Assembly (NCBI RefSeq): GCF_000283515.1
Contig: NC_015976.1
Coordinates: forward strand, 1,054,001 to 1,118,000
Source of the DNA: Sphingobium sp. SYK-6
GTDB lineage: Bacteria > Pseudomonadota > Alphaproteobacteria > Sphingomonadales > Sphingomonadaceae
Length of the DNA stretch: 64,000 nucleotides
Direction: 5' to 3'
Positions 26,208 through 34,664 of this stretch are shown one piece after another. Positions within the stretch are counted from its first letter, which is position 1, and the number at the start of each line of letters is the position of its first letter. The notes under the pieces are model-generated. The model was given only the letters and a program-made list of their open reading frames with translations. It did not search any database and was not told the origin of the DNA. The position numbers and the translations under genes were made by a program.

Positions 26208-27875
26208 GTGGGAATGACCGGGGAGCTGAATATCAACACGGATGTGGCTGCGCTCATGGCGGCTGGGCAATGGGATGTCGCTGCCATACTTATCCGCCAG
26301 ATGCTCGCGGACCAGCCAGACGATGCCGGCGCCCGCATCCTGTATGGTGATTGCCTCTTGCAACTGGGCCAGTTCGCCGCCGCAGAGCAATCCTATCGGG
26401 TCGCGTTGTCCGATCGTGGTAGTATGAGCGTGCTTTTGTCCAAGCTCGCGCTCTTAGCCCGGGCGCGCAATAGGTTCGACGAGGCGCTCGGTTATTATCA
26501 GGAGCTCCGTGGCAAACCATCGGCCCATGCAGGGGGCGATACGCAGATGGCGGACGAGGCAGCCGCCATCAGGGCCGCTTGGCCCCGGCGACCGGAGGTG
26601 TCGCCGGATCAACTTACCATCATTTTCTCCGGATTATCGTTTCCAGGCGTCCCAGCGGTTCATTGGGGGCGAGACAAGGCTTTCTGGCGCTACGCCCCGA
26701 TCGCTCAAGCCTATATGTCGGTGCTCGATGCGGCCGGATTTTCCTATCGCGTTATTGCTCATCCTGAATATATAGCCGATGCGGCTACGGAATTCGGCAC
26801 CTCTGACTGCATTCACATCCGTATTGCTCCACCGGATAATCCCCGGCTTTTGAAGGGAGCGTATAATATACTGGTCTGCCCCGCGACGGTTGCCGATCTT
26901 CCGATCAGCAAAAAGGAAAAGCATCCCTTTGCCGACTGGATGACGTTGATCGAAGCGTTTGACGAGATCTGGGCGCCGACGCGATACAGCTTCGACATAC
27001 TTGTCAATTACACTCGCGCGAAGGCGCGCCTCGCGCCGCCGCCTTTAATACCGGTCGGAAACACGGGCCTGGTTGGCGAACCAGAGCGTCGCCGGGCGAT
27101 CGGTATCCAGACGCTCGACAATCGCAAATTCATTCCTTTAGCGGTTTTTCCGCGCATCCAGCCCCTCTTCAGCAACTGGTCTGCACGTCAGGCACGGACG
27201 CTCGGCAGCATCGTCCAAGGCATGATCGAGGAGCCGCGTGTCTTCCTCGCGATGGTCGTCCAAGGTGACAGCCGCCAACACGTCCGGGCCCTTGTGGAGG
27301 CGTTCAGCGAGTACCTTCTCTGGCATCCCGACGCGCTGCTGCTGATCCTCTACATGGCGGTCGATCTGCCTCCGGAGGCGATCAATCCCGATATCGCCAG
27401 GCATCATCTGGAACTTCCCGATCGGCTGTTGGAAACGCTCTGTTCGGACCGTATCTGGCTTTGTTCCGATCAGTGGAGTCCTGATGCCCTTGCCGAACTC
27501 TATGCCATGACCCATTTCTTCATTGGCTGCCCGTCCATTGAAGGGCATTCTCAGATGCTGGTGGACGCGATGACGCACGGCTGCGTGCCGATCATGCCGC
27601 GCCATTCAGGGTTATGTGACATCATCGACGATGACAGCGCAGTAGTGATAGCCAGCACGCCCATGGATGATCTGCCGTCAGAGCATCTAATCACGGCCGA
27701 AGATGTATCCGATGCCTTGGCGCGGGCTGGAGCGCTCTCCGACGAAGCCTATGCCGCTCTCCAGGCCCAGGCTGTCACAAGCGCGCACAGAATACATGGA
27801 GGGAAGAATACGACCGGCCTGTTTCAGCAATTCGTGAGCACGTTACGCGCGGCTGGATCGGCGGACCGCTCATGA
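26208..27875 (+). CDS. TPR-containing glycosyltransferase-like protein
   Basis: About 555 residues. The N-terminus (about 10-95) has TPR-like helices (ILIRQMLADQPDDAGARILYGDCLLQLGQFAAAEQSYRVAL). The remainder looks like a GT-B enzyme: EAFDEIWAPTRYSFDILV, then HFFIGCPSIEGHSQMLVDAMTHGCVPIMPRHSGLCDII (the donor-site loop, about 440-480). GTG 26208 has AGGAG six bases upstream; ATG 26214 is an alternative. Three genes in a row overlap by ATGA (26208, 27872 and 29065), so it starts a tightly coupled operon. The sugar donor is unknown. Confidence 0.75.
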   Translation: MGMTGELNINTDVAALMAAGQWDVAAILIRQMLADQPDDAGARILYGDCLLQLGQFAAAEQSYRVALSDRGSMSVLLSKLALLARARNRFDEALGYYQELRGKPSAHAGGDTQMADEAAAIRAAWPRRPEVSPDQLTIIFSGLSFPGVPAVHWGRDKAFWRYAPIAQAYMSVLDAAGFSYRVIAHPEYIADAATEFGTSDCIHIRIAPPDNPRLLKGAYNILVCPATVADLPISKKEKHPFADWMTLIEAFDEIWAPTRYSFDILVNYTRAKARLAPPPLIPVGNTGLVGEPERRRAIGIQTLDNRKFIPLAVFPRIQPLFSNWSARQARTLGSIVQGMIEEPRVFLAMVVQGDSRQHVRALVEAFSEYLLWHPDALLLILYMAVDLPPEAINPDIARHHLELPDRLLETLCSDRIWLCSDQWSPDALAELYAMTHFFIGCPSIEGHSQMLVDAMTHGCVPIMPRHSGLCDIIDDDSAVVIASTPMDDLPSEHLITAEDVSDALARAGALSDEAYAALQAQAVTSAHRIHGGKNTTGLFQQFVSTLRAAGSADRS

Positions 27876-29068
27876 TCTGGAAAACAGCGGCAGAGTTGCC
27901 AGGGGCGTTATCGGGAGACGCGGTATCGGACTCGGGCATTCCCACGGCTGCGCTGGAGATTTCGCCGATGTTCGAGGAGCATTGGAGCGGCATTCCGATG
28001 GTCACCGCGGAGTTGGCCGGCCATGCGCTCGGCGACAGCGGTGTCGACTGGATATTCCTGCACAACAATATCGTCATTCCGTATGCACTGGTCGAACTCC
28101 TGCTGGTGCGCCGGTCTGGTCGTGCACTTCTGCCCGATCTCGCCGACCTGGCGTATGCGGGAAACCTCATCAATCGCTTCGAAGCCAGCACTCGCGCGTG
28201 CGTATGGCCGAACGTCAAATGCATGGCCGGCTGGTTCGCGCGTGAAGCCGTTATCATCCATGATTTGTCGACGTTGATCGCGCCGGAATTCCATAACGAC
28301 GACACAATCAATTATCATTGTGATCGTGTCCTGCACGACTGCAGGACCTCCGATCATATTTTCTGCGTCTCCGATGCGACACGCAGGGACGTCATCAACT
28401 ATTTGCGCGTGCCCGAGCGCAAGACCTCGGTAATTCCGCTAGGGGCGCGCTTCGAAGAGTCGGACCTCTATCAGGCGTGCGAGCAGCGTCGCAGCATCGA
28501 TGTCGAACCCTATATCGTGATCATCGGAACAATCGAGCCTCGCAAGAACGGAGGCATGATCATCGACCTGCTGATGAAATATCCCCATCTTCTGAACGGC
28601 TACCAGATCGTCTTCATCGGTCGGGAAGGCTGGCTCGACGAGAAGCAGCGGATCATGGATCAATTGGCGACGTTGGGCATCGCGAGCGACAGAGTTGTCT
28701 TCACGGGTTATGTTTCTGACGAGATCAAGACCCGCTTGCTCCTGAACTGCGCCTTCGCCGTCTATCCATCCTTCTTCGAAGGCTATGGCCTTCCGGTGCT
28801 GGAATGCGCGGTGCTGGGCAAGCTATGCGTCGCATCGCGGACGAGCAGCATCGTGGAAGTTGCTCCTGACATGTGCATATTCTTCGATCCGACCGATTTG
28901 GAGAGTCTGCGCTCTGCGATCGAACACGCTCTTGCCTGCGTCCGGCTGCCGGGCAGGCAGGACCCGTCCTTTATCGATCTGTGCCTCGCGATCGAGGCTC
29001 GCGGTTGGCATCATTGCTACAATCATGTCCGCAATTGGCTGATGTCTGGGGAGCCTCACGCGTCATGA
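27872..29068 (+). CDS. GT4 family glycosyltransferase
   Basis: A 398-residue GT-B enzyme. The C-terminal half is classical: YIVIIGTIEPRKNGGMIIDLL (about 212), VVFTGYVSDEIKTRLLLNCAFAVYPSFFEGYGLPVLECAVLGKLCVASRTSSIVEVA (about 270-330), with the E-x7-E motif. The N-terminal half includes VIIHDLSTLIAPEFH and FCVSDATRRDVINYL. It overlaps the previous and next genes by four bases each. Confidence 0.93.
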   Translation: MIWKTAAELPGALSGDAVSDSGIPTAALEISPMFEEHWSGIPMVTAELAGHALGDSGVDWIFLHNNIVIPYALVELLLVRRSGRALLPDLADLAYAGNLINRFEASTRACVWPNVKCMAGWFAREAVIIHDLSTLIAPEFHNDDTINYHCDRVLHDCRTSDHIFCVSDATRRDVINYLRVPERKTSVIPLGARFEESDLYQACEQRRSIDVEPYIVIIGTIEPRKNGGMIIDLLMKYPHLLNGYQIVFIGREGWLDEKQRIMDQLATLGIASDRVVFTGYVSDEIKTRLLLNCAFAVYPSFFEGYGLPVLECAVLGKLCVASRTSSIVEVAPDMCIFFDPTDLESLRSAIEHALACVRLPGRQDPSFIDLCLAIEARGWHHCYNHVRNWLMSGEPHAS

Positions 29069-29718
29069 TCGGGCAGGTTGTGCATCTTGATGCATGGTTC
29101 GATGGGGCAACGGGCAGAGTCGAGGGATATGCCGCGCCAGCGGGTGAGATTGCCCCCTGCACGATCCATTTTCGGAATGGTGGTCGCCTCATCGCTGCCG
29201 CCCGAGCGGTTCATTTCATGCGCGACGCGACTTACATCCGCGCGGGATGGTGCGGTTTCTCGCTGGGGGTCGTGCCAAGTCTCTTTCTGTTCGATGACAG
29301 TCTCGATCTTTGCTGCGCAGCATCCGGGAATGTTCTGCTGAGCTTGTCTTTTGCAGATATTGCTGATGGCTGGGCGGCGTCTCCCACGAAGGCAAGAACT
29401 GCCAAGATCATCGACTTCCTCCCCTCGCAAAGCGCTATACCCTCAGTCGAGGCACTCGGCCCGCTGGTGTCACGCATCATCGAGCGTAAGGGGCCGATAG
29501 TCGCGGCAGAGGCGATGTATGAGATGCTGCTCCGGCGCCCTGCCGACCCGGGCGGTCTAGTGGAGGTCGCGGGGCGGTTGAGAACCGGCCACGTCAAATT
29601 AGCGATGGAGGGGATGCTAGCGAGCGAGGAGTATGCCTCGCTCGCTGCTAGTCGTCGCCTTCTATCGCCCTTCGATTATGGCACCCCCCCTGAAATGGTT
29701 CTGGCTTTGGTGGACTAG
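29065..29718 (+). CDS. DUF4214-like domain protein of the polysaccharide operon
   Basis: A 217-residue protein. The C-terminal third (about 150-200), VAAEAMYEMLLRRPADPGGLVEVAGRLRTG followed by MEGMLASEEYASL, matches DUF4214, a module often attached to surface polysaccharide and glycosyltransferase proteins. The N-terminal part is beta-rich and unassigned. ATGA overlap with the GT4 gene couples it. Its TAG stop lies inside the CTAG target of the downstream IS5 element, but the stop would be kept if the element were removed. Confidence 0.7.
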   Translation: MIGQVVHLDAWFDGATGRVEGYAAPAGEIAPCTIHFRNGGRLIAAARAVHFMRDATYIRAGWCGFSLGVVPSLFLFDDSLDLCCAASGNVLLSLSFADIADGWAASPTKARTAKIIDFLPSQSAIPSVEALGPLVSRIIERKGPIVAAEAMYEMLLRRPADPGGLVEVAGRLRTGHVKLAMEGMLASEEYASLAASRRLLSPFDYGTPPEMVLALVD

Positions 29719-30944
29719 GCCGTGAACTCATAAAAATGGATCAGGCTGATGCGGCCCTCTTGGCGTTTCGGTGCTGATGAGCACGGCGCCGGATGAAGGC
29801 GTGGATCGGGTAGATGTCGAGGAATTTTCCTCGTTGGCCATCGATAGTCAGGGTAAGCTGTTCGCCATCAGAAAGGGAAAGCAAAAGCTTACGGGCCTCG
29901 GCGCTCTCCTTTACCTGCGGATCGAATTTTAGGGCCGCGATGTCGCGATAGGCCACGAACCTCTGGTTTGGTAGCAAGCGCAGGCCTTCACGCTCAATGA
30001 CGAAGATCTTCTCGCCAGAACTATCGCTGTAGATTCCAAGCACCTCTCCTGCGTCGTCGGTGCTGGACCCGCGCAGACCGATGGTGCTCTCCACGGTGCG
30101 CTTGATGATCGGATCACACATTGTGATGGTATACTCGATTTTGCCCTTTCGTCTTCATCGGGAACATGATTCAGAATCGGCATGAGCCGATATGATCTGA
30201 CCGACTTCGAGTGGCGCGTGATCGAGCCGCTGCTGCCCAATAAGCCCCGAGGCGTGCCCCGTGTCGATGACCGCCGCGTGCTGAACGGCATCTTCTGGGT
30301 GCTGCGTTCCGGTGCACCGTGGCGTGACCTGCCCGAGCGCTATGGCCCACGCACCACTTGCTACAATCGCTTCGTGCGATGGCGGAAGGCTGGCGCCTGG
30401 GACCGGATGATGGATGCCATCACCGCCGCCTATGACGGCGACATCCAGATGATCGATAGCACCTCCGTTCGCGCCCACCAGCAGGCCGCGACGGCAAAAA
30501 GGGGGGGCGAGATCATTGTCTCGGTCGCTCCCGAGGCGGCCTCACGACCAAAATCCACGCGGTCGTCGATGCGCAGGGGCTTCCGATCCGGCTCGGCTTA
30601 ACCGCTGGGCAAGCGCACGACGGCCAGGTCGCTGACACGCTGCTCGACCAACTTGACCCACATACCATCGTGCTAGCTGACAAAGCCTATGACGCTGACC
30701 GCATCCGTGAACTGATCGAAGTGCAAGGAGCTACGCCGAACATCCCGCCGAAAAGCAATCGGCGCTGGAAGCCCTGCTTCAGCAAGCGCCTCTATCGCGA
30801 GCGCAACCTGATCGAGCGATTCTTCTCCAAGCTGAAACACTTCCGCAGGGTCGCCACCCGATACGACAAGCTGGCCGAGAACTTCCTAACTATGGTCCAG
30901 CTCGCATCAATGCGGCTCTGGCTTCGCGTTTATGAGTCTACGGC
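29719..30944 (+). mobile_element. IS5-family element (IS427-like) with an extra reverse-strand ORF
   Basis: Terminal inverted repeats GGCCGTGAACTCATAAA (from 29718/29719) and TTTATGAGTCTACGGCC match except for two bases, and CTAG flanks both ends (29715-29718 and 30945-30948), fitting a target duplication. The element carries a transposase in two frames and, unusually, an opposite-strand ORF of 126 codons on its left side. At about 1.23 kb it is longer than usual for this group. Confidence 0.85.
29741..30121 (-). CDS. Hypothetical passenger protein within the IS5 element
   Basis: A 126-residue protein (start MCDPIIKRTVESTIGLRGSS) with mixed strand/helix pattern: GEVLGIYSDSSGEKIFVIEREGLRLL, YRDIAALKFDP, LLLSLSDGEQLTLTIDG, ending in a basic tail. 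It could be a small PH-like or similar beta-sheet protein, but no family is recognised. It lies wholly inside the IS5 inverted repeats, divergent from the transposase, so it looks like cargo of the element. Confidence 0.55.
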   Translation of the reverse strand: MCDPIIKRTVESTIGLRGSSTDDAGEVLGIYSDSSGEKIFVIEREGLRLLPNQRFVAYRDIAALKFDPQVKESAEARKLLLSLSDGEQLTLTIDGQRGKFLDIYPIHAFIRRRAHQHRNAKRAASA

Positions 30945-30948
30945 CTAG
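30182..30948 (+). CDS. IS5-family transposase, two frames joined at an A5G7 run
   Basis: Frame one gives the N-terminus MSRYDLTDFEWRVIEPLLPN through DDRRVLNGIFWVLRSGAPWRDLP and the first catalytic Asp in QMIDSTSVRAH. At AAAAAGGGGGGG (30496-30507) a -1 shift joins the second frame: GGLTTKIHAVVDAQGLP, VLADKAYDADRIR (second Asp), YRERNLIERFFSKLKHFRRVATRYDK (Glu). Members of this group are known to use frameshifting, so it may be active; a simple one-base insertion is the alternative. Confidence 0.85.
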
Positions 30949-31038
30949 CTGATTGATCCCATGGCATCGCGGGGCCCCTGATCCGGAGGCCAGCGATGCC
31001 GCGGGCCCGGCATGCGTGTCTATATGCTGCCCAAAAGG

Positions 31039-32466
31039 TCAGCGTTCGCGCGCTTCCAGCATGCCATGCATCAGATAATGACGCAGGGGGGCAATGCCCG
31101 CAGCGGCGACATCCGGATAGCGGGATAGATAACCGTCGCCGTCGAACAGGCCTGACTGCTGCAGCTTTTCGTTCTGGCGCTTGCGCTGCCACCTTAGCGG
31201 CATAAAGCGCCACCACCATTTCCCGGGTTTGTCGAGTGCGAAAACCGCCAATTGACGAAGCCATTCCATCTGCTCCCGAGTCTCCCGCAACAACCGCTCG
31301 GTTTCGAGGTTCCTCGTTTGCACTACCATCGGCATCGGCTGCCGCGCCGGGATGGCTTGGACTCCGAGGCGCTGCGGGGCCCCATTCGGCGATCCCGCTT
31401 CCACGCGCATCCGTGGTAGTGCTGGAGCGGTCAGCGCTTCTGCCGGCTCCGCATCAGTCTCAGGCAACAATGCTCCCGCACTGGCCAGACGTTTCATGAG
31501 CATGCTCTTGTCGCGATGCTTCACGGGATCCATCAATGCCGATTGGTAGGGCGGCGCGGCGGCTGGACTCGAAGAGGTAGGCGCAGGTTGCGCTGCCGCC
31601 TTCTCAACGGCTTCGCTCAGGGCTGCATTCTTCGATGTCAGCAGGTCGATCTGGTTGTTCAGCCTTTGCAGTTGCGCCTTGGCCGCACCGAGTTCTCGTG
31701 ATTTTGCATCGCGGTCGCGCGCTAGAGAGGACAACTGGCTTTGATGATCTGCGCGTTGCTCAGCCAGCTTGAATATCCATCCATTCGCGTCCCCCAGCTT
31801 GGCCTCTAGGACCGCTTCACGTTCTTCCGCCTCCTTGAGTTCCCGCTCTAAAGAACTGACCCGATCGCGATGCGCAGTGAGCAGTGAAAGCGTTTGTTCG
31901 ATTTCCTCCTGACGCTGCCGGAGGATATTCTCGGCCCGAGCGATGTCCTGCTCGAGCTTCTTTACCTGTGAACGCGAATCATCCAGCAGCGCCTCGGCCT
32001 TGGCCGTGTGCTGTTGCTGTTCATTCTTTTCATTCTGCAGTTGCGCGCTCCGCGCCTCTTCAGCGGCCAAGCGCGTCGTGAGGTCCTTAAGCATGTCGAG
32101 CTTTTCCGCAAGGTCAGTTTCCAGAGCTGCCAGCTTGGTGGTCACGCGCTCGCGTTCCTCTCGCGCCGCGTTTTCCATGGATTTCTGCCTGGCGCGATCC
32201 TCGTCGAGTTTCTCACGCAATTTCGCTAGTTCACCCTCACGATGCGCGCGATCGGTCTCCATCTCGGCAAGGCGGGATTCCAAGCTGATCCGAATATCTT
32301 CGTTCTGGCGTGAGCGAGCCTTCTCGGTCTCCAGCAGTCCGTGCCATACCATGCTGGTATGATCAATGAACTCCTTCTGCTGGTGGATAAGTCCTTCGAG
32401 TGTCTTGATGCGCTGAGAAAGCGATTCTGGACCCCCGCTCGCTACTGTATTCACGCTTAACCTCAC
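31039..32466 (-). CDS. Long coiled-coil protein of the polysaccharide region
   Basis: A 475-residue protein. Residues about 15-285 are nearly continuous coiled coil (heptads such as REKLDEDRARQKSMENAAREER and LERELKEAEEREAVLEAKL). A proline/alanine-rich linker follows. The C-terminus, GLFDGDGYLSRYPDVAAAGIAPLRHYLMHGMLEAR, is a module seen at the ends of many surface-polysaccharide glycosyltransferases. No TM helix or signal peptide is evident. It may act as a molecular ruler or scaffold for the glycosyltransferases, as coiled-coil proteins do for chain-length control, but that is inference. Confidence 0.7.
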   Translation of the reverse strand: MRLSVNTVASGGPESLSQRIKTLEGLIHQQKEFIDHTSMVWHGLLETEKARSRQNEDIRISLESRLAEMETDRAHREGELAKLREKLDEDRARQKSMENAAREERERVTTKLAALETDLAEKLDMLKDLTTRLAAEEARSAQLQNEKNEQQQHTAKAEALLDDSRSQVKKLEQDIARAENILRQRQEEIEQTLSLLTAHRDRVSSLERELKEAEEREAVLEAKLGDANGWIFKLAEQRADHQSQLSSLARDRDAKSRELGAAKAQLQRLNNQIDLLTSKNAALSEAVEKAAAQPAPTSSSPAAAPPYQSALMDPVKHRDKSMLMKRLASAGALLPETDAEPAEALTAPALPRMRVEAGSPNGAPQRLGVQAIPARQPMPMVVQTRNLETERLLRETREQMEWLRQLAVFALDKPGKWWWRFMPLRWQRKRQNEKLQQSGLFDGDGYLSRYPDVAAAGIAPLRHYLMHGMLEARER

Positions 32467-32524
32467 TTTCGAAAGATGGATGCATTTCTGGACGAATTCA
32501 GGTCGCGTCCCTGCCAGTCAGTCA

Positions 32525-34303
32525 CTACTCATAGATTGCCCTTAGAACGCTTTGCCATTCGCCGCCAACCCGTTGTGCAGAATAGCGATCTGCCACAAGT
32601 GCCTGTCCCCGATGGGCGATGTCATCGCGCCAGACACTGTCCTCGACCATACGTCGCATATGGCGTGCAGCCATGTCGAGGTCCGGATCAGCCCATGTTT
32701 GTCCGGCACCGAAAGGATATTGCCCTTGGCCGACCTGACACAGGGAGGCAGCAACGAGAGCTGCCGTGCCGTGCGTCGTGAAATCCATATTCCCTGAGTG
32801 AGCAGTCGCAATCACCGGCTTGCCCAGGAGCATGGCCTCCGCGATGTTTCGGCCGAAACCCTCGCTACGATGTAACGAGACGAAGCAATCGAGAGATCTC
32901 CAGAGGTCGAGTAAATCGGCACGGGTGAGGGATTCCGTAATGATGCGGATGCGGTGATCATGGGCCTCTTCGCTTACTAATGCCTGCCACTCGGGATTAT
33001 CAGAGCGTAGAGCTTTGATGACGAGGCCGACCGACTCATCGTCACGTCCGAACGCCTTATGGAAGGCCGTGATACAATTGCCGGGTGCTTTCCGCGCGTA
33101 GCTCGACAGGCCATCGAAGGCGAATCCGAACAGAAACGGGATTGCCGGCAGGTTGAAAGCCCTGCGATCCAAGCCAGAGCTCTCCCGCACAGAGACAGCC
33201 ATCGGCAGATGCCGAACGGGTTTGGGCGACGAGCGACAATAGGCGTCATAAGTGAATCGGCTCGAAGCCCAGACTTCGTCTACGAGATCATAACTGTCAC
33301 GCCAGGCCAGAGGCATTTCTGATAGCTCCCAAGGCCAAAACCCGACATTGTAATAATCGGCAAACAGCGCCCGGCCGCGCTGCATAATTTCAGCGGCCGT
33401 GCTGAGGGGGCTCATACAGAACATGTTGAAGGCAAATGGAAGGAGATCTCCAGCCTCTGCAAATCCCTGTTCCTCATCGGGCATGGTGATGCCGGGAGAA
33501 ACATTATGTAGCGAATAAGGGATGTCGACGGCGTCCAGCGCGTAAGCTGCCATGCGAACATCTTCGCTGACGCCGCTTCGTCCGTGGATATGGCCAAACA
33601 GATTGACGCCGAAAGGGCGGGCTACAGAAAAAATGCGCGATGGTGGGCGGGCGAGCATGATCTTGGGATGGGTGAGGATCGGAAAGATGCGGCTCCCTTC
33701 ACAAGCGCACCAGGCGCGGAACTGGGGATCGCTCGGCGACATGAAGCGGGTGGCAAGGGTCTCGTCAACCGACCATATGTAAGTGAGAAGGCGCGGAACA
33801 TCCCTGAAAGCGTCGTCGGGCGCAAGCAGATGACTTGCCTGCTCATCGTCCAACAGCGCATCCAGGTTGGTTTGGGACAAACCCCGCGCGAACAACCAGG
33901 CGAAAAAGGCATTCTGCTGAAGCGCGTTGGCGTGGGCCAGCGGCGTCGATAGTGGCGAGCGGTGGGCTAGGCGATGCATCAGCCATGTAACCGGGATAGG
34001 TCCGCGTTGTCTGTACTTGGGATGGGGCCGATTCGCAGCCAAGAGGCCACGGTCACCGACGGGATCGAATTGAAGTCCCATCTCGGCGAAGCCATGGAGG
34101 ATATACCACCAGTACAAGTCTGCCACGCCAGCGCGCGTATGGAGGTCGAAGGCGGTCTGAAGGTCCTGCCGTTCTTGCCAGATGGCCCGTGCCCGGGCTG
34201 GAAGCGATGCGCCGGCCGGCATCTGGGCTGACCCTGATCCAAACCACTGCATGATCCGGCGCGGCAAGATGCCGGCCGTTCTGCTCAATGAACTTCGTCT
34301 CAC
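32525..34303 (-). CDS. Glycosyltransferase, GT-B fold with long N-terminal extension
   Basis: A 592-residue protein. Residues about 225-590 hold the glycosyltransferase: FGVNLFGHIHGRSGVSEDVRMAAYALDAVDIPYSLHNV, then DLWRSLDCFVSLHRSEGFGRNIAEAMLLGKPVIATAHSGNMDFTT (donor site with E-x7-E). The first 220 residues contain a helical region (AFFAWLFARGLSQTNLDALL) of unknown role. The coiled-coil gene lies 58 bases downstream on the same strand. ATG 34252 is an alternative start. Confidence 0.88.
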   Translation of the reverse strand: MRRSSLSRTAGILPRRIMQWFGSGSAQMPAGASLPARARAIWQERQDLQTAFDLHTRAGVADLYWWYILHGFAEMGLQFDPVGDRGLLAANRPHPKYRQRGPIPVTWLMHRLAHRSPLSTPLAHANALQQNAFFAWLFARGLSQTNLDALLDDEQASHLLAPDDAFRDVPRLLTYIWSVDETLATRFMSPSDPQFRAWCACEGSRIFPILTHPKIMLARPPSRIFSVARPFGVNLFGHIHGRSGVSEDVRMAAYALDAVDIPYSLHNVSPGITMPDEEQGFAEAGDLLPFAFNMFCMSPLSTAAEIMQRGRALFADYYNVGFWPWELSEMPLAWRDSYDLVDEVWASSRFTYDAYCRSSPKPVRHLPMAVSVRESSGLDRRAFNLPAIPFLFGFAFDGLSSYARKAPGNCITAFHKAFGRDDESVGLVIKALRSDNPEWQALVSEEAHDHRIRIITESLTRADLLDLWRSLDCFVSLHRSEGFGRNIAEAMLLGKPVIATAHSGNMDFTTHGTAALVAASLCQVGQGQYPFGAGQTWADPDLDMAARHMRRMVEDSVWRDDIAHRGQALVADRYSAQRVGGEWQSVLRAIYE

Positions 34304-34664
34304 TCGTCCTGCCCTGGTAGCCTACCGTTCATGCCGCGTACTCGGCCGAAATCGAGCGTAAGCCGCTCCTTGCTTTGGCGGCAATGTTTTTATTATCTGT
34401 CCCGTCTGCCGCGCTCGGGCGTTGGCGGCAAGCAACGCTGTTGCCACTGATCATGCCACGTGGCATCGACGGCAAGCTCATTCGGGCCTGCATGCGGACT
34501 GTTTACGTTTGTGGCATTCGACCAGATGTGCCTGACACGCCGATCGCAGTGGCGTAAAATATAATGATCAGGCGCAGATATGGTGAATAACGGTGACTGA
34601 GGTGTTGTTGCTTTCCTTAAATATAAGATGAATTTGTCGAAAGATTTTCTATTGAGGGATTTTC
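34304..34664. other. Divergent intergenic region, AT-rich on its right side
   Basis: This gap lies between the 592- and 1395-residue glycosyltransferase genes, which diverge. It becomes AT-rich after 34540 (ATATAATG and TAAATATAAGATG tracts), consistent with a promoter for the rightward gene. No defined promoter or gene could be assigned. Confidence 0.4.
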
